64,000 nt of DNA from Effusibacillus consociatus (GTDB lineage Bacteria; Bacillota; Bacilli; Tumebacillales; Effusibacillaceae): assembly GCF_042652925.1 (NCBI RefSeq), contig NZ_JBHSHC010000154.1, forward strand, positions 86,799 to 150,798, in the 5' to 3' direction. Position numbers and translations under genes: made by a program. Below the pieces are notes generated by a model. The model did no database searches and had not been told where the DNA came from. It saw nothing but the letters and a program-made list of their open reading frames with translations. This document shows positions 48,323 to 56,583 of the stretch, in pieces. How positions within the stretch are numbered: position 1 is the first letter of the stretch; every line of letters starts with the position of its first letter.

Positions 48323-49198
48323 TCATTCTATAACTAAGGATTCAATAAATATCTCGATTGCTTTTGTATAAAATTCAACTCTTGGAGTTATAAGTGAAAA
48401 ATTTCGTGAGATTGGAAACCCATTTATATCAAGTAACTTCACTTTACCAAGTTCTAGTTCGTTTTTTATTGACGCGTGTGAGAGTATAGAAATTCCTAGA
48501 CCAGCTTCAATAGATTCCTTAATAACTTGCGTACTCCCAAATGTCATATACTTCTTCGGAGAAAACCCCAATTGTTTAAACCCCTTTTCTTGCATTTCTC
48601 TCGTTCCAGAACCTTCTTCACGAACTAACCAAGTCTCTAGGTTTAATGACAAGGGGTCTATTTCCTTTTGTTCTGCTAAATGGTGATTTGAAGGGACTGT
48701 AATTGATAACTCGTCAAGAGCAAATGGTATAACCTTTATATTTTCATTATTAGCCTCTCCTTCGATTATCCCAACATCTACCTCGTGTTTCTTTATTAAA
48801 TCTATAATTTCATTAGAATTTTTTATAGTAATGATTGGATTTAATAATGGATAGGATTTAAGCAAACTGGCAATTTTATGAGGAAGAATGTATTCCCCGA
48901 AAGTATAACTTGCACCAATAGAAAGAGGACCACTTGCAGTATGTTTTAAATCATCAATGAGTCTTTCCATTCGAGTATAGAGACCTAAGATGTCCTTGGC
49001 GTGATGAAATACTATTTCTCCAGCCTTGCTAAGTCGAACATATTTGTTTGTCCTCTCTAACAATTTTATCCCCATGTTTTTTTCTAACGTTTGTATATAA
49101 TTGCTGACTGCTGGTTGTGTCATATGGAGAAGTTCAGCTGCTCGAGTAAAGTTCTTTTGTTCTGCAACTGTAGTAAATACAAGTAAAGATTGATCCAT
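48323..49198 (-). CDS. LysR-family regulator (YeiE-like)
   Basis: A 291-residue LTTR. The N-terminal HTH is FTRAAELLHMTQPAVSNYIQTLEKNMG, and the effector domain starts near residue 90 (GPLSIGASYTFGEYILP). It is divergent from a YeiH-type exporter gene, the standard position for the YeiE-type regulator that controls it. In enteric bacteria YeiE responds to sulfite. The coding sequence is clearly more AT-rich than its neighbours. Complete; ATG 49198. Confidence 0.88.
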   Translation of the reverse strand: MDQSLLVFTTVAEQKNFTRAAELLHMTQPAVSNYIQTLEKNMGIKLLERTNKYVRLSKAGEIVFHHAKDILGLYTRMERLIDDLKHTASGPLSIGASYTFGEYILPHKIASLLKSYPLLNPIITIKNSNEIIDLIKKHEVDVGIIEGEANNENIKVIPFALDELSITVPSNHHLAEQKEIDPLSLNLETWLVREEGSGTREMQEKGFKQLGFSPKKYMTFGSTQVIKESIEAGLGISILSHASIKNELELGKVKLLDINGFPISRNFSLITPRVEFYTKAIEIFIESLVIE

Positions 49199-49352
49199 TA
49201 TGAGTCTTCCTCCTTAGAATAAAATGGGGTCTAAAAATTTTAAACTTCCATGATAAGTAATTTTATATTATAGCTATAATTATAATCTATTTTACTTATT
49301 ATCAAAACAAATATACTCTTAATACAAGGAAGCAAATATAGGAGTTGTTAAA

Positions 49353-50375
49353 ATGAATACATCATTAGCAAAACATAAAAAATCATCCTCGAGAGGACTT
49401 TGGTTCGGTGGTGTTGGATTTACCTTTATTATTGCATCAGTTGGTTTTGGATTATCAAAAATACCCGGGTTAGATCATGTTGGTCAGCTCGCCTGTGCAA
49501 TCATCATTGCAGTAGTTTATCGACAAATTTGGGGATATCCTGAGAAATTCCGTACTGGAATCCAATTCTCTGCCAAAAGGTTGTTAAGGCTTGCTATTAT
49601 CCTTTTTGGGTTAAAACTAAACATTGATGTTGTTTTTCATCAAGGGTTAGGTTTGCTTGCAAGAGATGTTGGAACCATCGTTTTTTCAATCCTTCTTACA
49701 ATGTTGCTTGCAAAACTATTCAAAGCGAATTCTTCCTTATCCTTGTTATTAGGAATTGGAACAGGGGTGTGTGGCGCTGCTGCAATTGCAGCCGTTTCAC
49801 CCATTTTGAAAGCAAAGGATGAAGATACTGCTATTGGGGCAGGTATAATTGCTTTAGTTGGTACCATTTTCGCCATAACATACACTATCTTACGTCCGTT
49901 TCTCCCTTTGACAGACCTTCAATACGGTGTTTGGTCAGGTGTAGGTCTACACGAAATTGCTCATGTTGCCTTAGCAGGAGCGCCTGCTGGTCCAGATGCA
50001 CTTGCTATTGCTTTGTTAGCGAAACTAGGTCGTGTATTCTTACTCGTTCCACTTAGTTTTATTCTTATGTACTGGATGAAACGAAAAAATAAAGTTGAAT
50101 CAGATTCTGATGCTAAAATTGAATTTCCATGGTTTCTCATAGGTTTTATTATCATGAGCTTATTTGGAAGTTATGTCCTTGGTCATTTGATTACCGTCCC
50201 AACTAGTGTCATGAATAGCATCTCTTTCTTCACTTCCTTTATCCTAACTATGGCTATGATTGGATTAGGTTTAAATGTTAGTCTAAAAGACCTTAGAACG
50301 AAAGCGTTAAGACCACTTCTAGCGATGGCTATTACATCTGTTTTGTTATCTGTTATCACATACTTCACAATGTAA
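49353..50375 (+). CDS. YeiH-family putative sulfate/anion exporter (UPF0324)
   Basis: A 340-residue membrane protein with about ten spans. Family features: FSAKRLLRLAIILFGLKLNI, LGIGTGVCGAAAIAAVSPI and GLHEIAHVALAGAPAG. The family is annotated as putative sulfate exporter. ATG 49353 after ATAGGAG. It pairs with the LysR gene across a 154-bp AT-rich divergent promoter region. Its role here could be sulfite or sulfate export; that is inference from context. Confidence 0.9.
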   Translation: MNTSLAKHKKSSSRGLWFGGVGFTFIIASVGFGLSKIPGLDHVGQLACAIIIAVVYRQIWGYPEKFRTGIQFSAKRLLRLAIILFGLKLNIDVVFHQGLGLLARDVGTIVFSILLTMLLAKLFKANSSLSLLLGIGTGVCGAAAIAAVSPILKAKDEDTAIGAGIIALVGTIFAITYTILRPFLPLTDLQYGVWSGVGLHEIAHVALAGAPAGPDALAIALLAKLGRVFLLVPLSFILMYWMKRKNKVESDSDAKIEFPWFLIGFIIMSLFGSYVLGHLITVPTSVMNSISFFTSFILTMAMIGLGLNVSLKDLRTKALRPLLAMAITSVLLSVITYFTM

Positions 50376-50532
50376 TTAATTGTAAATCAGGTGGTTTCTT
50401 AAATGAGCCTTTTGCAGATTTCTGAGCCCTTTCGTATCAAGCGCTTGAAAAGCATAAAAAAGGACTTCACCCCAAGAAGTAGAAGTTTTCAAGCAACCAC
50501 ACACGAAAACTTTTCGAGGAAGGTAAAGTCAC

Positions 50533-50937
50533 TTGTATATTCTCCAGCCATCACTTTTTTCCTTTGAGGAACTGCAAAAACTTGAATCGAAAGAACGTCT
50601 GCCCTTATTTTTTTCGGTTTTGGACTTACGCCCGTACGCCAAAGAATTGAGAAGCATTACGCCCCAAGGTGCAACGGGACACAGCCGCGAAGCGATTTTA
50701 CGGTCTTTGTTGGTGGCTCCTTTCGAAGGAATTTCGCAATTTACTGCTCTTCATCTGAGACTCACAAGTGATTTACGCTTTCGTTACCAATGTGGGTTTC
50801 CCATTGATCGACCCGTTCCATCCATTGCAACGTTTAGTCGCGTATTTGCTCAAATCGTCAAGAAAAGCCTTGCCGAAAAGCTGTTTTACGACCTCGTCAT
50901 GCAATGTCGTGAAGAGGGATGTGAACAACGGCGGTAA
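50533..50937 (+). pseudogene. IS1182-type transposase, N-terminal fragment
   Basis: 134 codons with LDLRPYAKELR, GHSREAILRSLLVAPFEGI and RYQCGFPIDRPVPSIATFSRVFAQI, the N-terminal DUF772-like domain of IS1182/IS5-type transposases. The catalytic DDE domain is absent, and the frame ends right before an inverted-repeat structure at 50959-51030. The flanking 50376-50532 holds only the probable left end of the element. Confidence 0.75.
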
Positions 50938-50958
50938 AATCCTCAATAGAATCGGTTG

Positions 50959-51030
50959 AAAATTCCCCACCTTCGACGCAAAATCTCCCCGTGAGGGAGA
51001 GACACAACATGATTCGAAATGGGGAATTTT
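50959..51030. repeat. Long inverted repeat after the transposase fragment
   Basis: AAAATTCCCCACCTTCGA on the left and the inverse of AAAATTCCCCATTTCGA on the right bracket about 37 bases, within which CTCCC-CGTGA-GGGAG forms a second hairpin. It may be the end of a deleted IS or a small MITE-like unit. Confidence 0.55.
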
Positions 51031-51052
51031 ATTTGATCCACGAAATGAGGAA

Positions 51053-51212
51053 ACTGACCAAATTAAAGCTCATGTTCAGGCAGGTCGCTGTGGATGTGAG
51101 GTTAACAACCCGCAAGGGGCTTGCTGCTTAGGTAATGTGAACGCTCCTGAAAGAGGTCTCAAAAAAGTTAACTTGTTTTGGAAACTTGAAAAAATCAGAA
51201 TCCCATAAAAGT
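51053..51212 (+). pseudogene. Decayed 3-prime fragment of the CopZ-like gene
   Basis: About 160 bases match 36199-36360, the last third of the CopZ-like gene plus its 3-prime flank, at roughly 88 percent identity. The GRCGCEV, NNPQGACCLGNVN segment is still readable. The 5-prime part is missing; the break lies just after the inverted repeat. Confidence 0.85.
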
Positions 51213-51297
51213 TGAAGAAGCCAACGTTTTATCAGCTTATGAAGGATTATGAGCTTGGAATACAATGAGCTTATGAGTCTACTACAATCGTTATTTA

Positions 51298-51882
51298 TTA
51301 ACTTGGAAGTTCAGCTTTTTTTCTTGCCAAAAGGCGAAAGAACAATTTTTTGTACATTTTTATTATAAAAGTAGACAGCGACTCCAACGGCTTTGAAGCA
51401 ATAGGCTTGCTAAAAAAAGCTACTACGATGGACGCTATCACATCTCCCGGATAATGATGGCCAACATATACTCGCGAATTCCCTGTTGCAACGGCTAAAG
51501 CCAACATACTGTAGCCTCACCATCCGGACCAGCGTTTACAAATAAGTACCATTAATGCAAGTGTGAATGCCCCCGATGTATGATCGCTTGGAAAGGAAGC
51601 ATCCGCTGCGTGAGGGAACAGTAAATGAACCGAATGGCTTACAAACGGCCGAGACTCAAAATAGAACTGGGCAATCACATAATTCAGAAACAAAGCCAGC
51701 ATCCCAGCGAACCCCGACTGCACAACAATATGTCTCCTTCGATCATCGCCAAGTACCCACACGAATCCAAGCCATATAGCAAATAACTCCAAACCGTATT
51801 TGCTTACAAGTACCATAATCGAATCGAGCCAAATAAGATGTCCCGACAAATCGTTAATAAATTGAAAAACAGCATAATTCAT
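51298..51882 (-). pseudogene. PAP2/undecaprenyl-diphosphatase gene with in-frame stop (copy 2)
   Basis: Same gene as at 39864-40433. The N-terminal 121 codons from ATG 51882 hold motifs 1 and 2, TGA at 51517-51519 interrupts, and motif 3 SRVYVGHHYPGD follows in the same frame up to 51298. The shared nonsense codon shows that the gene was already broken, or tolerated as split, before duplication. It lies 24 bases downstream of a crcB gene in the same direction and was probably the third gene of the fluoride operon. Confidence 0.85.
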
Positions 51883-51963
51883 AGCGGCAATCCTCCTGAT
51901 GTTCGTCTAGGTCCACAAATGCCCGAGTACATAACCTAATGCGCAGAAAGCAATTCCAGAAAT
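51361..51963. repeat. Direct repeat, copy 2 (PAP2 relic plus crcB tail)
   Basis: It matches 39912-40513 with about nine differences in about 600 bases. This copy continues into the complete crcB gene, so it is the parental arrangement. The two copies bracket 10.8 kb holding the persulfide regulon and the YeiH pair. Confidence 0.92.
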
Positions 51964-52266
51964 CACACTGATAGACACATAAGAGACAATAGAGCGCCAT
52001 TTATATAGTCGGCGGATCTGAACAATTTCGTACTGGAATGTAGAAAAAGTTGTGAAAGCTCCTAAGAAGCCCGTTCCCAAAAGGGCGGTAAGATGTAAAT
52101 TCAAAGTCAGCCCATACAAAAGGCCGAGTAAAAAGGAGCCTGCCAGGTTTACAGTCAACGTTCCGAAAGGAATCGATGATATTGATCGTCGACTAAACGC
52201 ATCCACGACAGCAAATCGGCTAATCGCCCCAATAAACCCACCAATGCCTATCCATAAAATATCCAT
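51907..52266 (-). CDS. crcB: Fluoride exporter subunit CrcB (second gene)
   Basis: A 119-residue protein with four membrane spans. Fluc/CrcB motifs: GGFIGAISRFAVVDAF, the pore segment PFGTLTVNLAGSFLLGLLYG and GFLGAFTTFSTFQYE. Fluc channels form dual-topology dimers that export F-. Two adjacent crcB genes usually encode a heterodimer. ATG 52266 is 6 bases after the upstream crcB. Behind a fluoride riboswitch. Confidence 0.95.
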   Translation of the reverse strand: MDILWIGIGGFIGAISRFAVVDAFSRRSISSIPFGTLTVNLAGSFLLGLLYGLTLNLHLTALLGTGFLGAFTTFSTFQYEIVQIRRLYKWRSIVSYVSISVISGIAFCALGYVLGHLWT

Positions 52267-52272
52267 TAACGT

Positions 52273-52671
52273 TTACTCACTTTCCTGCTGGATTCTGCCT
52301 TTCTCATAGTTACCCAGGCGTATACCTAAGCTTGTGAACAGGTAACCGCCGAGCAGGCTTGCTGCAATGTAGAGCAATGCTAATCCATAATGTGCTGATT
52401 GAAGCAATGTTACATTTTCATAACTAAAGGTCGAAAACGTAGTGAACGACCCAACAAATCCTGTTCCGAAAGAAGAGCGGAAGTGCGGATGTACCAAAAA
52501 TCTTGTCGTGGTCAGCGTATAGAAGAGAGAAAGTAAGAAACAACCCAATAAATTAATCGTTAGCGTGTGAACCGGAAATGCTTGTCCAAAACGTTCTCCT
52601 ATCCAAATGCCAAGTGTATAGCGGCTAATAGCGCCGAGCGTTCCGCCGACACCGAGATACACATAAATCAA
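52273..52671 (-). CDS. crcB: Fluoride exporter subunit CrcB (first gene)
   Basis: A 132-residue protein with four spans and Fluc motifs GGTLGAISRYTLGIWIG, HTLTINLLGCFLLSLFY and GFVGSFTTFSTFSYE. TTG 52671 lies after AAAGGAGGGG at 5 bases; the longer frame to 52707 would include that site. It pairs with the downstream crcB, probably as a heterodimer. It is the first gene behind the fluoride riboswitch at 52711-52782. Confidence 0.95.
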   Translation of the reverse strand: MIYVYLGVGGTLGAISRYTLGIWIGERFGQAFPVHTLTINLLGCFLLSLFYTLTTTRFLVHPHFRSSFGTGFVGSFTTFSTFSYENVTLLQSAHYGLALLYIAASLLGGYLFTSLGIRLGNYEKGRIQQESE

Positions 52672-52710
52672 ATCGACCCCTCCTTTCCAATTTTTGGAAC
52701 AAAACACAAA

Positions 52711-52782
52711 CTCCTACCAGAATAAAAATCTGGTAGGAGTCATTAGCCGTTACCGGCGGTTTATGGCGAACTCCATCGCCTT
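52711..52782 (-). promoter_or_regulatory. Fluoride riboswitch (crcB motif)
   Basis: On the minus strand the crcB-motif blocks appear in order: GGCGATGGAGTTCGCC, ATAAACCGCC, ACGGCTAATGACTCCTACC. The segment AGGAGT then pairs again in a downstream hairpin with arms ACTCCTACCAGA and TCTGGTAGGAGT. This overlap with the terminator-like hairpin is the standard switch: fluoride binding frees transcription of crcB. It ends about 40 bases before the crcB start. Confidence 0.95.
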
Positions 52783-52957
52783 ATGAACATGTTTTTATCT
52801 TATTTGAAATCGCCGTTCTAGTCAATCTCGATTTGTATTTTATATATCAAATCCAGATAGGTATTTAATTGTCTCAAAAAAAGGCAGCCGCGCAGGATAG
52901 TTTTTGGACAAGTAGTTCCGATTTTGCCCTAAAAATGAAATGAATATTAGAGGGATA
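52783..52957. other. Upstream region of the fluoride operon
   Basis: AT-rich, no gene; it should hold the promoter of the fluoride riboswitch transcript. The boundary between the cargo region and the recombinase block probably lies here or shortly after. Confidence 0.45.
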
Positions 52958-53200
52958 TTATTCATCCTTCATTGATCCTTGAAAACTAAATACAATCTTA
53001 TCCGGTACGTTCCCCGCATGGCCTAAAAGGGAGAGCCAAATTGCAGGCGCGCCACGACCAGTTTGCCGATTCTTATTTCTGCATGCCTTGAAATCAGAAG
53101 CGGTAAACTGCGAGCGATTTTGCCCATGCAATACATAAATGGTGGTTCCATTTAAGGCGAAGACCCATGCGGAGGGATAATGATACTTCCGTCCAGCCAC
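52958..53200 (-). CDS. Hypothetical protein
   Basis: An 80-residue open frame with a GTG start at 53200 and no good ribosome binding site. It reads KYHYPSAWVFALNGTTIYVLHG, then SDFKACRNKNRQTGRGAPAIWLSLLGHAGNVPDK, which looks like real protein sequence with a basic middle, but I cannot name the family. It may be a fragment of a longer mobile-element gene. The neighbours are the fluoride operon and the SHOCT-like and recombinase genes. Confidence 0.35.
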   Translation of the reverse strand: MAGRKYHYPSAWVFALNGTTIYVLHGQNRSQFTASDFKACRNKNRQTGRGAPAIWLSLLGHAGNVPDKIVFSFQGSMKDE

Positions 53201-53398
53201 AGTTCAGCGCAATGGGGGCGGCTTGCAGCGATCCTGGAAGAGGTTTGAAGCCTATGAGGACGGCCAACCACTGTCCGCCGGATAGGGTTAATGGAAGAGA
53301 AGCAACCAAAACAGAGGCGGAAACAGAGATGCGCGCATAAGGTTTTGTTCGTTGCGCATCTCTGCTTTTCTGTTTTTAAGAATGATTGGGAGGTAGCT

Positions 53399-53545
53399 AT
53401 GAACCATAAACTCATCCGGTACAGTTTGCAAATCGCTATGATAAGACAGCTGCTGGCATTATCTTTGATTACCGAAAGCGAATTTCATTTGATAAAGAAC
53501 AAAACGATGCAGGATTACGGCATCATTTCGGACCTTACTTCTTGA
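53399..53545 (+). CDS. SHOCT-like small protein before the recombinase
   Basis: A 48-residue protein, NHKLIRYSLQIAMIRQLLAL then ITESEFHLIKNKTMQDYGI, resembling the short helical SHOCT-type peptides found next to serine recombinases of Firmicute mobile elements. GGGAGGT lies before ATG 53399. It may regulate or assist recombination. The call is from pattern and context. Confidence 0.6.
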   Translation: MNHKLIRYSLQIAMIRQLLALSLITESEFHLIKNKTMQDYGIISDLTS

Positions 53546-53616
53546 TTCGCACATTTGTCGGTCCGCCCATCTCTTATTAAACTGATGGCAAGTAAATAAG
53601 AATGGAGGACAACATC

Positions 53617-55350
53617 ATGGCTCTTGAAGTGCAAGTGATTAAAGCAAGTCGGAAAATATCGGATCGCAACGCCGGAAAGTTATCGGATGTTCTTCGCGTC
53701 GCCCCTTATGCCCGCGTAAGTACCGACACTGAGGAGCAATTGAACAGCTACAAATCGCAAGTCGCCTACTATACCGATCTCGTTAGCAAACGCAGCGACT
53801 GGGTGTTGGTTGATATTTATGCGGACGAAGCTATAACCGGGACACAGGTAACGAAGCGCGAGGATTTTCAACGCATGATTAACGATTGTATGGATGGGAA
53901 AATTGATATGATCATCACGAAGTCTATCTCCAGGTTTGCAAGAAACACGCTGGATACGTTGAAATACGTCCGAATGTTGAAGGAAAAAAACATCGCCGTA
54001 TTTTTTGAAGACGAAAATATCAATACACTGACCATGGACGGCGAATTGTTGCTTGTCATTTTAAGCTCCGTGGCGCAGCAGGAAGTGGAGAACATTTCCG
54101 CGAACGTGAAAAAAGGTCTGAAGATGAAGATGAAGCGAGGCGAACTGGTGGGCTTTCAAAGTTGTCTGGGATACGATTACGATGTGAATACGAAAACGAT
54201 AACCGTTAATCAAGAAGAAGCCAAAATCGTCCGCTATATTTTTGAACGATACACATCGGGAATCGGCGCTTACGTTATTGCAAAAGAACTGACTGAGGCT
54301 GGACATAAAACCAAGTACGGAAGAGTCGAATGGCAGGACACAACCATTCTTGGTATCATAAAGAATGAGAAGTACAAAGGTGACTTGTTGCAAGGAAAGA
54401 CATTTACCGTCGATCCCATTTCCAAGAGAAGACTGGACAATTACGGCGAGGAAGATCAGTTTTATGTCAAAAATCATCATGAGCCGATTGTTAGCGAGGA
54501 AGTGTTTGAGAAGGCGCAGGATATATTGCATCGAAGGAGCGAGAATCGCCGCCGCGGCGCGAAAGGCAAGCGGGACAAGTACAGCAGGAAATTTGCTTTC
54601 AGCAGCAAGTTGGAATGTGCTTTCTGCGGAAGTAACCTCTCGCGGCGGAACTGGCACAGCGGAACCCCGCATGAGAAGGTGATTTGGCAGTGCGTGACAG
54701 CCACGAAAAAAGGGAAGAAATACTGCCCTCACAGTAAAGCCTTGGAGGAAAAGCTGATTGAGGGTGCTTTTGTCGAATCGTACAAATTAGTGTGCCGCAA
54801 CAATTCGGATGTGCTGGACGAGCTTATGAAAAGAATGGAGTCCGTGTTTAGCGATCAGAATCATCAAAAGCGGCTGAACAAAACTATTAGCGATATTGAG
54901 GCCTTGGAGCAAAAACGTTGCAAACTGATTGATTTGTGCCTGGATGAAAAAATAGACAGGGCTACTTACGAACAGAAGTATGCGGAGCTCGATACTTCGC
55001 TTACTAAATTGCTCGAAGAAAAGGAACAGTTGGAGCAATCCGCGCAAGAAGAAATTGATTTGGGAAAACGGCTTGAACATTTTCGCAAAGTGCTTCAAAC
55101 GAATGAGGTTCTGACCGCATTCGACCGGAACGTATTCGAGAGCATCGTTGATAAAGTGATTATTGGGGAGAACCCCGATCAAGGTAGTCCCGAGCCGTAT
55201 AAACTGACCTTCGTCTACAAAACCGGCTTTCATAACAGCATCCAAAGCAAGATGCATAAGCAAAAAAAGTCCATGCGAAGTGAAAGGGGGAAAGTGCCTT
55301 CCTATTCCGAGCACAATACATGTGGAGTGCTGTGTGTTATTACATTATGA
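53617..55350 (+). CDS. Large serine recombinase (mobile element integrase)
   Basis: A 577-residue enzyme. The resolvase catalytic domain (residues 25-165) has the nucleophile Ser in YARVSTDTEEQ and the downstream SISRFARNTLDTLKYVRML. It is followed by the Recombinase domain (about 180-290), a zinc ribbon LECAFCGSNLSRRNW with CPHSKAL (near 335-375) and a coiled-coil tail. Such enzymes integrate and excise ICEs and phages. ATG 53617 is 8 bases after GGAGG. It is the best candidate integrase of the element, and att sites should lie close by. Confidence 0.95.
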   Translation: MALEVQVIKASRKISDRNAGKLSDVLRVAPYARVSTDTEEQLNSYKSQVAYYTDLVSKRSDWVLVDIYADEAITGTQVTKREDFQRMINDCMDGKIDMIITKSISRFARNTLDTLKYVRMLKEKNIAVFFEDENINTLTMDGELLLVILSSVAQQEVENISANVKKGLKMKMKRGELVGFQSCLGYDYDVNTKTITVNQEEAKIVRYIFERYTSGIGAYVIAKELTEAGHKTKYGRVEWQDTTILGIIKNEKYKGDLLQGKTFTVDPISKRRLDNYGEEDQFYVKNHHEPIVSEEVFEKAQDILHRRSENRRRGAKGKRDKYSRKFAFSSKLECAFCGSNLSRRNWHSGTPHEKVIWQCVTATKKGKKYCPHSKALEEKLIEGAFVESYKLVCRNNSDVLDELMKRMESVFSDQNHQKRLNKTISDIEALEQKRCKLIDLCLDEKIDRATYEQKYAELDTSLTKLLEEKEQLEQSAQEEIDLGKRLEHFRKVLQTNEVLTAFDRNVFESIVDKVIIGENPDQGSPEPYKLTFVYKTGFHNSIQSKMHKQKKSMRSERGKVPSYSEHNTCGVLCVITL

Positions 55351-55404
55351 CAAATGATGGGAGCTGTAAGCGCTGTTAAGGCCCGACCGGATTCAGGGAC
55401 GGCA

Positions 55405-55442
55405 GCGGGAAACGTGCTTGTCACCGGCACGTTCCCTCCCGC
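55405..55442 (+). terminator. Terminator-like hairpin after the recombinase gene
   Basis: GGGAAACGTGC and GCACGTTCCC pair with one bulge around TTGTCACCG. There is no clear T run, so termination efficiency is uncertain. The region may also contain the element boundary. Confidence 0.5.
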
Positions 55443-55495
55443 AAAATTGGTAAGCCACTAATGTGCGGCCATAAGTCCGACAGGCGTATTGAGGA

Positions 55496-55804
55496 TCATC
55501 GTTTATAAAATTTTATTCCAACTCTATCAATATGTTCTTTTAATTCCTTATGATTCAAAGAATTATAGTCTATTACATCCACCGTATAAGGGATAGGCAA
55601 TTCCTCATTAATATAGGATTGTAATGTCAGAGCCAGACTCGCTGAACATTCTTCTCCCTTAATTGCTAAATCAATATCGCTTCCTTTTTTATAATTGCCT
55701 TTTGCTCTGCTGCCGAAGAGGATGACTTCTTCCACTTGAGTATACTGTATAAAAGTATCCAACAATAACTGAAACGATTTCTCTGATATACCAAATTGAT
55801 TCAT
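55496..55804 (-). CDS. mntA: MNT-type nucleotidyltransferase antitoxin
   Basis: A 102-residue minimal nucleotidyltransferase. The motif GSRAKGNYKKGSDIDLAI carries the GS and DxD metal-binding residues, with a third Asp in YTVDVID. In type VII HEPN/MNT systems MntA adenylylates a Tyr of the HEPN toxin and so blocks it. Its ATG overlaps the stop of the HEPN gene by 4 bases, and all motifs are intact. Confidence 0.88.
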   Translation of the reverse strand: MNQFGISEKSFQLLLDTFIQYTQVEEVILFGSRAKGNYKKGSDIDLAIKGEECSASLALTLQSYINEELPIPYTVDVIDYNSLNHKELKEHIDRVGIKFYKR

Positions 55805-56199
55805 TGTTCTGCTCCCAGCTTCAACAAGACTTGTCTCAAAGCGGCATAGTAATGATCAGCGATCAGACTGTAAGCGAGTTCTGCCAAGGCTTCATCGTAA
55901 GTGTGTGCCATGAGATTTCTCTTTTGCAGCATATCCAGCCATAATTCACCATCTTCTATTATTTCATATTTAAATGCTTCCTTGATGGTGTCTCTAGGGA
56001 ATTTTACTGAAACTCCTTTTTCCTCCAAATAATCTTTGGTCGTCTTCCATGCCAACTCGAAGGTAAACTGGTAAATCTGAATGACTCCGGCTTTTTCTAA
56101 CTTGGAAAGTTCCGTTTTAGCAAGAGCCTCTTCTAAATTTTTGAACGCTTTTTGAAAGTTATGAAAGCGTTGTTTCCATCTTATATCGGCGCTCATCAT
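55801..56199 (-). CDS. hepT: HEPN-domain toxin (HepT-like)
   Basis: A 132-residue helical protein of the HI0074-like nucleotidyltransferase-binding group: LEKAGVIQIYQFTFELAWKTTKDYL and the RNase motif Rx4HxY in KRNLMAHTYDE. HEPN toxins of this kind cleave RNA, and the Tyr of the motif is the AMPylation target of MntA. The gene order toxin then antitoxin with ATGA overlap is typical. Located just outside the recombinase gene. Confidence 0.88.
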   Translation of the reverse strand: MMSADIRWKQRFHNFQKAFKNLEEALAKTELSKLEKAGVIQIYQFTFELAWKTTKDYLEEKGVSVKFPRDTIKEAFKYEIIEDGELWLDMLQKRNLMAHTYDEALAELAYSLIADHYYAALRQVLLKLGAEQ

Positions 56200-56583
56200 T
56201 CATACCTCACTTTTTTCCGTATGTTTTTGAAAATTATACCATAAAACCAATACTGACTAACCGGGTTGGCCCCCTTGAGCTATAATATAGTTGTGTTTCA
56301 CAAGATCTTGTTGCATGGGATTCACCCCCGCCCACTATAGCTGCTTTTTTCGAAAGGATATGATTTCGGCGTGCTGAACGAATTAGCTGGAAGAAGGAGT
56401 GATCACGGACAGTCGTTGTTCTAAATCAGTCGGCATCACAGAAGCCGGTGAGAAAAAAGCTAAGGAATTAATGGAAAAATATTTAGTGGAATGATTACAT
56501 GCTGATGTTAAATAAAAACTATGGCGGATAAATTCTCGACTTAGGGCTGACAAAGGAAGGATGGCGGAAGGAAGTGCCAAAGC
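56200..56583. other. Interval upstream of the SWIM gene
   Basis: No complete gene. About 100 bases (56397-56494) read in one frame as SVGITEAGEKKAKELMEKYL before a stop, similar to the C-terminus of a small winged-helix regulator, so a relic is possible. Promoters of the HEPN pair (minus) and the SWIM gene (plus) must lie here. Confidence 0.4.
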
